In this document: one piece after another, positions 1-6,272 of the stretch | How the letters are laid out: each line of letters starts with the position of its first letter | Numbering within the stretch: the first letter of the stretch is position 1 | NCBI GenBank assembly: GCA_029934775.1 | Contig: JAOZLO010000096.1 | Location: 1-8,696, forward strand | Direction of reading: 5' to 3' | Length of the DNA stretch: 8,696 bases | Source of the DNA: Desulfocapsaceae bacterium | Lineage (GTDB): Bacteria > Desulfobacterota > Desulfobulbia > Desulfobulbales > Desulfocapsaceae | Translations under genes and position numbers: made by a program | The notes under the pieces: generated by a model | Database searches by the model: none | Told to the model about the DNA's origin: nothing | The model's input: the letters and a program-made list of their open reading frames with translations, nothing else

Positions 1-864
1 TTTTAAAAATTCCGGCAGTTTAAAGGTATCTCTCTCTTCGTCATCTGGAAGAAGATCATAGGAATTTGTCGCAACATGTGCCAGAGTATCCAAACCAACC
101 AGATCAGCCGTACGAAATGCTCCACTTTTGGGCCGTGCAGTAGCAGGACCCGCTACCGCATCAACTTCTTCCACGCTCATTTTCAAATCAGTCATATGCT
201 GGATACCCTTGAAAATAGCGTATGTACCAATTCGATTGGCAATAAAGTTTGTTGTATCTTTTGAATAGACGATTCCCTTTCCCAGCCGGCTGGTTATGAA
301 ATCCACCAACCCCTGCATAACTTCAGGATCCGTATCTCTGCACGGGACAATCTCCATCAGGCGCATATAACGGGGTGGGTTAAAGAAGTGAGTTACCAGG
401 AAATTCTTTCTCACTTCGCCGGGAAGAACCTCTGCCATCTCATTTACTGACAAGCCACTTGTATTGGTGCTAAGGAGAGTTCCGGGTGCCAGGTAAGGCA
501 CAATTTTATTAAGAAGATCCAGTTTAATGGGCATATATTCCACAACTACTTCTATAACCCAGTCACACTCTTTCAACTTCTCCAGATCATCGTCAAGGTT
601 GCCTGTCTCTATCTGTGCCCCATATTCACTGAGGTAAAATGGTGCCGGCTTCATTTTCCAAAGCCCTTTCAGGCCACTTTCTGCAATGCGATTTCGTACA
701 GCAGGACTATCCAGGGTAAGCCCGTCTGCCTCCTCCTGTCCAACCAGTTTCTTCGGGACAATGTCAAGCAAAAGAATCTCCATTCCCGCATTGGCCAGAT
801 GAGCCGCAATGGTCGCCCCCATAACTCCGGCGCCAAGTACGGCTACGCGATTAATCTGCATCAT
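1..864 (-). CDS. 3-hydroxyacyl-CoA dehydrogenase, FadN-like (partial, C-terminus beyond the left edge)
   Basis: This enzyme oxidises 3-hydroxyacyl-CoA to 3-ketoacyl-CoA with NAD, the third step of beta-oxidation, in the cytoplasm. The open frame continues to base 1, giving 288 residues with no stop. The Rossmann motif GAGVMG is at residues 11-16. Expected catalytic positions of the family are visible: S136 in STNTSGLS, H159 in THFFNPP, E171 in LMEIVP and N210 in FIANR. The start of the C-terminal 3HCDH domain is seen around residues 240-262 (PKSGAFRTADLVGLDT). Two adjacent ATGs (864 and 861) follow GGAGAGG; 861 has the more usual spacing, so the start may be 3 nt shorter. It lies 15 nt behind the acyl-CoA synthetase stop, so the two are almost certainly one operon. 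The long N-terminal domain resembles fused dehydrogenase/enoyl-CoA hydratase proteins of the FadN type (inference); the hydratase part would lie outside the window. Confidence 0.93.
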   Translation of the reverse strand, partial: MMQINRVAVLGAGVMGATIAAHLANAGMEILLLDIVPKKLVGQEEADGLTLDSPAVRNRIAESGLKGLWKMKPAPFYLSEYGAQIETGNLDDDLEKLKECDWVIEVVVEYMPIKLDLLNKIVPYLAPGTLLSTNTSGLSVNEMAEVLPGEVRKNFLVTHFFNPPRYMRLMEIVPCRDTDPEVMQGLVDFITSRLGKGIVYSKDTTNFIANRIGTYAIFKGIQHMTDLKMSVEEVDAVAGPATARPKSGAFRTADLVGLDTLAHVATNSYDLLPDDEERDTFKLPEFLK

Positions 865-879
865 ATCCTCTCTCCATTA

Positions 880-2718
880 TTATTTTTCTGCAGGGGTAAT
901 ACCCCCATTGCCATTATTGAGATAAAGATCATCAACTATTCCTTTGTATTTTTCATAGATAACCTTTCGCTTCATCTTCAAGGTAGGAGTCAACTCCCCT
1001 CCTTCGATTGAAAACTCCGATGGTAATACACTAAAATACTTAATCGTCTTATAAGGTGGAAAATTTTTATTCAGCCTGGTAATACGCTCTAGATAAATTT
1101 GCTTTATCCTGGAATGACTGACCAGCCCTTCCATGTCTATGTAATCAAGACGTTCTTTACGTGCCAGATCGATCAATCGTTCAATATTTGGTGTGAGCAA
1201 TGCGACCAGATATGGTTTACGATCTCCGAACACAATTGCCTCTGAAACGTACTTATCCAGTTTCAGTTCATTTTCTATCGGTTGTGGTGCGATATTTTTC
1301 CCGCCTGCGGTAACTATGATCTCTTTTTTCCGATCAACGATATAAACAAATCCATCTTCATCGATCCTGGCAATATCTCCGGTCTTAAACCATCCATCCT
1401 CCATGGCCTCACTGGTCGCTTTATCATTTTTATAGTACCCTTTCATCACTTGAGGTCCCCTGACCACAAGTTCACCATCACTCTCAAATTTGATCTCGGT
1501 TTCTTTAAAAACTTTACCCACCGAATCAAAGCGAACCTCCCCTGCACTGCTGAGAGTAATACCTGGACTGGTCTCTGTCAGTCCGTAGCCGTTATAGACG
1601 GGAATGCCGATAATCCACATGAACTCGTTGATGGTTTTATCAAGTGGTGCTCCCCCGCAAAGAAAATATCTCAGCCTGCCGCCAAAGCGATCACGAATTT
1701 TTTTAAATACCAGCCTGTCAAAAAATCTATATTGAAGATTGAGTAATCCGAGAGGTTCCTTGGTCACATATTTCTTATTCACATACTGACGACCAACGTC
1801 CACTGCTTTACGAAAGAGCCTTCTTTTCAAAGGGCTGGCCTGTCTTACATTTTCGTAAATCCTGGAATAAATTTTCTCAAACAGTCGCGGCACGCTGACC
1901 ATGTTGGTTGGGCGAATTTCGACCATATTCTCCATCACTTTGGCTGCCTCTTCAGCAAAAGCAATATGATTGCCGTTAAGAAGTGTTACATAATAACCAG
2001 CTGTTCGTTCAAGTACGTGACTCAATGGAAGAAAACTGAGGGTTGTCTGCTCCTCTTGTGGAATACCAAGCTGGTTAAGGCCATATTCGGCATTGATCAT
2101 TATGTTTCGCTGGGTCAACAGCACACCTTTAGGCACACCCGTTGTTCCGGAGGTATATATCACAGTGATCAGGTTCTCTTGGGTGATCTCTTCAATCTGC
2201 TGTTCTATCTGATCCTGATCCTCTTGAGTGAGTGGTGTTGAAACTTCTGAGAGTTGATACTGCGTATAGACAGGAAACGAACGATCTCCTATGAAACGAT
2301 CGTAGGAGATGACAAGTTCCACTCCAGGAATCTCATCTTTAACAGAGAGCAGTTTTTCATACTGCCCTCTGGTTGAGGCAAAAACAATTTTGGCGCCACA
2401 GTGGTTTATAATATAGGCAGCCTGCTTCCCAGTATTAGTTGCGTAGATGGGAACAGTGATCCCTCCTGCACACTGAATACCAAAATCAGAAATAGCCCAG
2501 CCCAAGCGATTCTCTGAAAAAATTACAACCCTGTCCCCGTCTTTGATTCCTGCCTTACCGAGTCCCCTGGCAAGCAAGAGAACCCGTTCATAAAATTCTT
2601 CGTAAGTAAGAGACAGAAATGTGCCCCGTTTTTTATAACTGATAGCAGTTTTTTTACCATACTTAGCCACATTATCCTTAAGTATGGCCGGAATTGATTT
2701 ATATGACATAACATTCAT
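880..2718 (-). CDS. Long-chain fatty acid--CoA ligase (AMP-binding, COG1022 type)
   Basis: This enzyme activates a fatty acid with ATP and CoA through an acyl-adenylate, the entry step to beta-oxidation. It has 612 aa, normal for long-chain acyl-CoA synthetases. Motifs run in the expected order: the ATP/AMP signature YTSGTTGVPKG at 188-198, GYGLTETSPG at 377-386, DGWFKTGD at 441-448, DRKKEIIVTAGGKN at 462-475, and a C-terminal LTPTLK whose K581 fits the catalytic lysine of adenylation. No signal peptide is seen; membrane association would be peripheral. I chose ATG 2718 because GGGGAGGAG lies 5 nt upstream. The frame stays open to a TTG at 2766 that also follows an AGGAGG (3-nt spacing), so a 16-residue longer form is possible but less likely. 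It is the first gene of the operon with the dehydrogenase and is read from the promoter at 2839-2867. Chain-length preference cannot be read from sequence. Confidence 0.95.
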   Translation of the reverse strand: MNVMSYKSIPAILKDNVAKYGKKTAISYKKRGTFLSLTYEEFYERVLLLARGLGKAGIKDGDRVVIFSENRLGWAISDFGIQCAGGITVPIYATNTGKQAAYIINHCGAKIVFASTRGQYEKLLSVKDEIPGVELVISYDRFIGDRSFPVYTQYQLSEVSTPLTQEDQDQIEQQIEEITQENLITVIYTSGTTGVPKGVLLTQRNIMINAEYGLNQLGIPQEEQTTLSFLPLSHVLERTAGYYVTLLNGNHIAFAEEAAKVMENMVEIRPTNMVSVPRLFEKIYSRIYENVRQASPLKRRLFRKAVDVGRQYVNKKYVTKEPLGLLNLQYRFFDRLVFKKIRDRFGGRLRYFLCGGAPLDKTINEFMWIIGIPVYNGYGLTETSPGITLSSAGEVRFDSVGKVFKETEIKFESDGELVVRGPQVMKGYYKNDKATSEAMEDGWFKTGDIARIDEDGFVYIVDRKKEIIVTAGGKNIAPQPIENELKLDKYVSEAIVFGDRKPYLVALLTPNIERLIDLARKERLDYIDMEGLVSHSRIKQIYLERITRLNKNFPPYKTIKYFSVLPSEFSIEGGELTPTLKMKRKVIYEKYKGIVDDLYLNNGNGGITPAEK

Positions 2719-2733
2719 AATTTCTCCTCCCCA

Positions 2734-2777
2734 CCAGGAGCCCGCCCGAAAATAGTCTTTCTTCAACAGCCTCCTGG
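2734..2777 (-). promoter_or_regulatory. Leader inverted repeat ahead of the acyl-CoA synthetase start
   Basis: Perfect 7-bp arms CCAGGAG (2734-2740) and CTCCTGG (2771-2777) are separated by 30 nt in the transcribed leader. In the minus-strand RNA the upstream arm carries an AGGAGG. The downstream arm, CTCCTGG, can either pair with it or pair its CTCC with the GGAG of the true ribosome binding site a few bases later. The two pairings exclude each other, which would suit translational control. The regulatory role is inference from base pairing only. Confidence 0.35.
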
Positions 2778-2838
2778 AAATAATTCCTTTAACAACACAT
2801 TAATACTGGTCACATTATATATGGAAGTCATACAACTT

Positions 2839-2867
2839 ATTATACCTTACCTTAACGTTTAGGTCAA
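2839..2867 (-). promoter_or_regulatory. Sigma70-type promoter for the synthetase-dehydrogenase operon
   Basis: Read on the minus strand, TTGACC (2867-2862) and a perfect TATAAT (2844-2839) are separated by exactly 17 nt, the optimal housekeeping sigma spacing. Transcription would begin near 2832, giving a leader of about 114 nt before ATG 2718. The spacer contains a palindrome (2849-2864), so a bound regulator would directly block RNA polymerase. Confidence 0.75.
2849..2864. promoter_or_regulatory. Probable operator palindrome inside the minus-strand promoter
   Basis: ACCTTAACGTTTAGGT equals its own reverse complement at 14 of 16 positions (arms ACCT/AGGT, centre AACGTT). It fills most of the gap between the -35 and -10 boxes and overlaps the last three bases of the -35. 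This is the expected place for a repressor of fatty-acid degradation; such regulators are often TetR or MerR family members (established for FadR- and LiuR-type systems). No regulator gene is in the window, so its identity is unknown. Confidence 0.5.
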
Positions 2868-2868
2868 C

Positions 2869-2887
2869 ATGAAAACAAATGTTTCAT
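2869..2887. promoter_or_regulatory. Second palindrome in the divergent control region
   Basis: ATGAAAACAAATGTTTCAT has perfect 6-bp arms ATGAAA/TTTCAT around a 7-nt centre. It lies 4 nt from the first palindrome, just upstream of the minus-strand -35 box, and covers where a -35 for the thiolase promoter would fall. It may be a second operator or activator site. Its sequence differs from the first palindrome, so the two need not bind the same protein. Confidence 0.35.
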
Positions 2888-2906
2888 CTACCCTGCCAAT
2901 CTGGTA

Positions 2907-2912
2907 TATAAT
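2907..2912 (+). promoter_or_regulatory. Probable -10 box of the thiolase promoter
   Basis: A perfect TATAAT with a TG a few bases upstream (TGGTATATAAT) lies 53 nt before the thiolase start. No good -35 is seen: the best is TTTCAT at 2882-2887 with 19 nt spacing, inside the second palindrome. That combination suits a promoter dependent on an extended -10 or on an activator. Confidence 0.4.
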
Positions 2913-2965
2913 CTTTCATAACATACAATTATCCCCCTCTTATTACTACAAAGGAGAACAAAATT

Positions 2966-4252
2966 ATGATGGAAGTTGTAATAGTTAGTGGATCAAGGAC
3001 ACCGGTTGGAACATTTGGCGGTTCCCTTAAAAATATTGATGCCATTGGGCTTGGTTCAATTGTCATGAAAGACGTTTTACGTAAAGTAGGACTTCGCCCT
3101 GCAACAAACGAAAGCATTACTGCTCTGGAGCCTGAGAAACTACAGAACCAGGGCATGATTGAAATAGAAACAGCTGCCTATGACTGGGATGAGACCCTGA
3201 AGCCAGTTACCATTGATGAGGTAATAATGGGTAATGTTCTGCAGGCAGGTCAGGGGCAAAACTCTGCCAGGCAAGCCATGATCAGGGCCGGCTACCTTAA
3301 AGAGACTCCGGCTTACACGATCAACAAAATATGCGGTTCCGGACTAAAAGCTATAGCACTCGCAGCAAGTTCAATTATGACAGGTGAAGCCGATGTTGTA
3401 GTTGCTGGTGGACAGGAGTCGATGAGCAACGCGCCGATGGCTCTGCCTAAGGCAAGATGGGGCCATAGAATGGAACTCAGCGGAACTGGTGAAATTCGAG
3501 ACCTCATGGTTTATGACGGATTGTATGAGATATTTTATGGATATCACATGGGTATCACAGCAGAAAACATCGTAGAAAAATATGGTATCAGCCGCAAAGA
3601 GCAGGATGAACTGGCCGTGCTCAGCCATAACCGCGCTTTTGCAGCAATACAGAACGGTACTTTCAAGGATGAAATTGTCGAAGTGCTGATAAAAAATCGC
3701 CGTGGAGATATAATTGTCGATACAGACGAAAGGCCGATGGAAACAGATATGGTAAAAATGGCCAAATTACGCCCGGTCTTTAAAAAAGACGGCTCCGTTA
3801 CTGCCGGTAATGCCTCCGGAATCAACGATGGTGGTGCAGCAGTCCTGATGATGAGTAGGGAAAAGGCGGATGACCTGGGTCTGACTCCGATTGTCTCCAT
3901 TGAAGGCTTTGGTGCAGGGGGACTGGATCCCGCATATATGGGACTTGGGCCTGTTCCGGCGATCAAAAAAGTTCTCAAAAAAACCAATTTATCAATCAAT
4001 GATATTGAGATGATAGAGCTAAACGAAGCTTTTGCTGCCCAGGCTATCGGCTGCATGCGGGAGCTGGGTATTGCCGTGGATAAACCCAATGAACTTGGCA
4101 GCGGCATCTCTCTTGGCCACCCGATCGGCTGCACCGGCGCACGCCAGATGGTTACAGGCATGTATCAGATGGAAAGAAAAAATTATGGCACCGGTCTCAT
4201 CTCCATGTGTATAGGCGGAGGTATGGGTATGGCCATGCTTATAAAACGGTAG
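2966..4252 (+). CDS. Thiolase (acetyl-CoA C-acyltransferase/acetyltransferase)
   Basis: This is the last step of beta-oxidation: CoA-dependent cleavage of 3-ketoacyl-CoA to acetyl-CoA and a shortened acyl-CoA, or the reverse condensation of two acetyl-CoA. The protein has 428 aa, against about 390 for most thiolases. Catalytic features are all present: nucleophilic C123 in NKICGSG, NEAFAAQ at 353-359, H385 in GHPIG and C415 in CIGGGMG. The extra length is mostly one insertion at about residues 46-80, between VGLRP and the usual DEVIMGNVLQAGQGQN. The active-site loop reads GHPIGCTGAR where GHPIGASGAR is commoner. The start has AAGGAG (2951-2956) 9 nt upstream; a second ATG follows at 2969. It is divergent from the synthetase-dehydrogenase operon and shares its control region, and the J-domain gene follows after 35 nt. 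The sequence does not settle whether it prefers long-chain or acetoacetyl substrates. Confidence 0.95.
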   Translation: MMEVVIVSGSRTPVGTFGGSLKNIDAIGLGSIVMKDVLRKVGLRPATNESITALEPEKLQNQGMIEIETAAYDWDETLKPVTIDEVIMGNVLQAGQGQNSARQAMIRAGYLKETPAYTINKICGSGLKAIALAASSIMTGEADVVVAGGQESMSNAPMALPKARWGHRMELSGTGEIRDLMVYDGLYEIFYGYHMGITAENIVEKYGISRKEQDELAVLSHNRAFAAIQNGTFKDEIVEVLIKNRRGDIIVDTDERPMETDMVKMAKLRPVFKKDGSVTAGNASGINDGGAAVLMMSREKADDLGLTPIVSIEGFGAGGLDPAYMGLGPVPAIKKVLKKTNLSINDIEMIELNEAFAAQAIGCMRELGIAVDKPNELGSGISLGHPIGCTGARQMVTGMYQMERKNYGTGLISMCIGGGMGMAMLIKR

Positions 4253-4287
4253 CCGCTTCTCAACCTGCGCAATACACCCTGGCCCCC

Positions 4288-5097
4288 ATGAAAGATTATT
4301 ATAAAATACTTCAAGTAACCAGATCTTCCACAGAAGAGGAAATCCGTAAAAGTTATCGCAAACTGGCAATGCAGCACCACCCCGACCGCAACCCTGAAAA
4401 CCCCCAGGCAGAAGAATTTTTTATCGAAGTTACAGAGGCATACGGAGTCCTGACTGATCCTGAAAAGAGGCGTAAATACGATAAATTACGGGCAGGCATG
4501 AGAAGCGGTTTTCCCGGCGCAAATAAGAGCGACGAATTTGCATACAGCCAGGAGGATATTCTCCGGGATCTCTTCAAAGATCCTCGCTTCCAGCAGGTAT
4601 TCCAGGGTCTCCTGCATGAGTTTAAAAGATCAGGTTTTCGCTCCAGTTCAAATTTTGTCAAAAAGAGTTTTTTTGGTGGGAAAGGAACTGTTTTCCTCAG
4701 TGGCATCTTCCTCTTTGGCTCCATTGCAGGTCCGATGATCTCCAGAGCATCCAGGAAAATATCCGCCAATCCCTCGCTTCTCAAATCTGTAACCACCTCG
4801 GTAACTTCTCTACTTGGCCTGGGTCAACAGAAAAGCAGCGCTGAAAAAGCAGCAAAACAGGGAACACATAAGCAGCTGCAAAAATATGATACGACCTATC
4901 AAACACCTTTGACTGTAAAGGAGATGGAACAGGGAAAAACAATACAGGTTGTAATTTATACGGATGGAAAAGAGCAAACCCTGAAGGTTAAAATCCCTCC
5001 CGGCAGTACGGCTGGCCAAAAACTCCGTATAAAAAACAAAGGGAATCAGGGCCCTCATGGTCGGGGTGATCTCTACCTGAGCCTGACAGTTCAATAG
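4288..5097 (+). CDS. J-domain protein with central hydrophobic segment and single DnaJ C-terminal domain
   Basis: This is a predicted Hsp70 (DnaK) co-chaperone that stimulates the ATPase through its J-domain. It has 269 aa. The J-domain at residues 1-69 starts MKDYYKILQV and has the essential HPD at 31-33. A linker follows. A hydrophobic stretch at about 133-151 (GTVFLSGIFLFGSIAGPMI) could be a membrane span or a buried helix. Residues about 200-269 match one DnaJ/CbpA substrate-binding beta domain (KVKIPPGSTAGQKLRIKNKG, then GDLYLSLTV). There is no zinc finger, no glycine-rich region, no second C-terminal domain and no dimerisation region, so it is not canonical DnaJ or CbpA. I chose ATG 4288 because the J-domain begins there; upstream in-frame codons lie within the thiolase gene. 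No Shine-Dalgarno is visible, so translation may be coupled to the thiolase, whose stop is 35 nt upstream. It converges on the four-CBS gene with an 8-nt gap. Confidence 0.88.
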   Translation: MKDYYKILQVTRSSTEEEIRKSYRKLAMQHHPDRNPENPQAEEFFIEVTEAYGVLTDPEKRRKYDKLRAGMRSGFPGANKSDEFAYSQEDILRDLFKDPRFQQVFQGLLHEFKRSGFRSSSNFVKKSFFGGKGTVFLSGIFLFGSIAGPMISRASRKISANPSLLKSVTTSVTSLLGLGQQKSSAEKAAKQGTHKQLQKYDTTYQTPLTVKEMEQGKTIQVVIYTDGKEQTLKVKIPPGSTAGQKLRIKNKGNQGPHGRGDLYLSLTVQ

Positions 5098-5105
5098 AAA
5101 CCATA

Positions 5106-6011
5106 CTATACGTCATAATCTACCACTTTAATACGACTGGAGACACAACCATAGCAGGAACCGGAACGAACACGAGCTGCATCTGAGAGGGACAGCACAC
5201 CAACAATATTACTCGTTTCGCCCTTATGAATAAACAACCTGTGAATATCAGCTATAATCATCTTTTTAATGGCTTCTTCGAGCAATAGATTAACATCACA
5301 GGTAAAAACGGGCGAACTCATCACCGTCTGAGCCTCTACCTCTGGATCCACACCATGCTTATAGGTAAGAGCCAGATCAGTCTTAGATATGACCCCACAG
5401 GGAAGGCCACTTTCATCACTCACCAGCATGGCGCCGAATCGATAGGCTGAAAGCTGCTCCATTACTGTCGTCAATTTTTCATACATTCCAACTCTGCGCA
5501 CCTGTGTTGTCATTACCTCCCTGACGCTGAACCGATGTACAGGATCATCTTTGTTCGAAAGTCCTGGAGTATTCAGATGACTGTACTCACACTGATGGCA
5601 AAACCGGTAAAGAACCCCGACAATATCAGGATATGCCAAAACGCCTGCAAGTTCTCCTGACTCTTCATCATTAACATAGAGGCGATATACCCCGTTGGTG
5701 CGCATCTGCTCCAAAGCTGTTTCCAGTGAATCGCCCGAAATACAAAAGAGCGGTGGAGAAATCATAATGGAGTCCAGGGAAGAGTCTATGGGTAAGCCTG
5801 CATAATAGGCCCCCATAATGTCTGTCTTCGAGACCACACCGATTGGTTGATTATGTTGATCAACGATAAGAAGCGCGCTGACTTTATACTTAATGAGAGC
5901 ATTAATTCCGTAATCGATACTATCAGCCTGCTCAAGTCGAATAATTTGTCTGCGCATGGCATCGCTGACCTTGAGATTACGGAGGGTGTTTTTTCGATCA
6001 ATTCGTACCAT
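5106..6011 (-). CDS. Four-CBS-domain protein with two CxxC motifs
   Basis: CBS pairs (Bateman modules) usually sense adenosine-containing ligands such as AMP, ATP or S-adenosylmethionine. This 301-aa protein is made only of such modules: CBS1 about 14-70, CBS2 about 80-135, CBS3 about 163-218, CBS4 about 229-282. The repeated signatures GVVSKTDI (58-65) and GVISKTDL (206-213) mark CBS1 and CBS3. Each pair is followed by a CxxC: C138-H-Q-C141 after pair one, and C286-Y-G-C289 after pair two. This gives a duplicated pair-plus-CxxC layout that could bind a metal or act as a thiol switch (inference). No catalytic, DNA-binding or membrane domain is seen. I chose ATG 6011 because GGAG lies 5 nt upstream; an in-frame TTG at 6029 is a poorer start. 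The upstream 261-nt gap contains repeat copy A. The target of regulation is unknown. Confidence 0.88.
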   Translation of the reverse strand: MVRIDRKNTLRNLKVSDAMRRQIIRLEQADSIDYGINALIKYKVSALLIVDQHNQPIGVVSKTDIMGAYYAGLPIDSSLDSIMISPPLFCISGDSLETALEQMRTNGVYRLYVNDEESGELAGVLAYPDIVGVLYRFCHQCEYSHLNTPGLSNKDDPVHRFSVREVMTTQVRRVGMYEKLTTVMEQLSAYRFGAMLVSDESGLPCGVISKTDLALTYKHGVDPEVEAQTVMSSPVFTCDVNLLLEEAIKKMIIADIHRLFIHKGETSNIVGVLSLSDAARVRSGSCYGCVSSRIKVVDYDV

Positions 6012-6125
6012 TGCTGCTCCAGACTGCAAATCGAAATCATCTACAGGTACTACAACATATCTTCTCGGATTCTAACTCGCATTCCTCAAAACAGTTCACT
6101 CCATGAGGTATGCGCTTCCCATGTC

Positions 6126-6204
6126 AGTACCTTATTCCTGGACTTCTGTAATAAAAAACAACAGATAAGCACCCTTATGAAACCAGGGCATAAATGCCGA
6201 CTTC
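6126..6204. repeat. Direct repeat copy A (about 79 nt)
   Basis: This stretch matches 7486-7563 in the same orientation. Over 79 aligned columns I count 9 mismatches and one single-base gap, about 87% identity, with a perfect 32-nt core (6163-6194 against 7522-7553). The core holds small inverted repeats: ATAAG/CTTAT (6165-6169, 6174-6178) and TTATG/CATAA (6175-6179, 6189-6193). On the minus strand it contains a 19-codon frame (6191-6132) beginning MPWFHKGAYLLF, which the extra A shifts to an early stop. It lies 115-193 nt upstream of the four-CBS gene start and just downstream of the PLP-enzyme gene. Confidence 0.85.
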
Positions 6205-6217
6205 CAGAATTCTCACT

Positions 6218-6244
6218 ACAGAGGACACAGAGAGTACAGAGAAG
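6218..6244. repeat. Three tandem 9-nt units beginning ACAGAG
   Basis: ACAGAGGAC, ACAGAGAGT and ACAGAGAAG follow one another without gap. This purine-rich stretch lies 13 nt from repeat copy A, between it and the PLP-gene stop, and has no counterpart beside copy B. It has the look of a degenerate dispersed intergenic repeat. It is too short and irregular for CRISPR. Confidence 0.5.
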
Positions 6245-6272
6245 GGAAAAGGTCGCCTGACGACTGTTAACC

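Noticed and set aside
1282..1746. 154-codon plus-strand open frame
   Set aside because: It lies wholly antisense inside the conserved adenylation domain of the acyl-CoA synthetase.
2719..2766. Longer acyl-CoA synthetase starting at TTG 2766
   Set aside because: ATG 2718 has a strong GGGGAGGAG at good spacing and the family homology begins just after it; the 16 extra residues lie in the leader hairpin region. Kept only as a minor alternative.
3544..4161. 205-codon minus-strand open frame
   Set aside because: It is a shadow of the thiolase coding frame, with a low-complexity serine/proline-rich composition and no recognisable domain.
4207..4287. Longer J-domain protein starting at ATG 4207 inside the thiolase gene
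   Set aside because: The added residues are a shifted reading of the thiolase C-terminus, and the J-domain begins cleanly at ATG 4288.
5098..5105. Bidirectional terminator between the convergent J-domain and four-CBS genes
   Set aside because: The gap is 8 nt and no hairpin is visible in or around it.
5847..6260. 137-codon plus-strand open frame
   Set aside because: It is antisense to the four-CBS gene and then runs through the repeat region. It has no ribosome site and resembles no family.
6241..6272. Terminator after the PLP gene (GTCG-CCTGA-CGAC, minus strand)
   Set aside because: The stem is only 4 bp and is followed by a broken T run (CCTTTTCCCTT), too weak to call.
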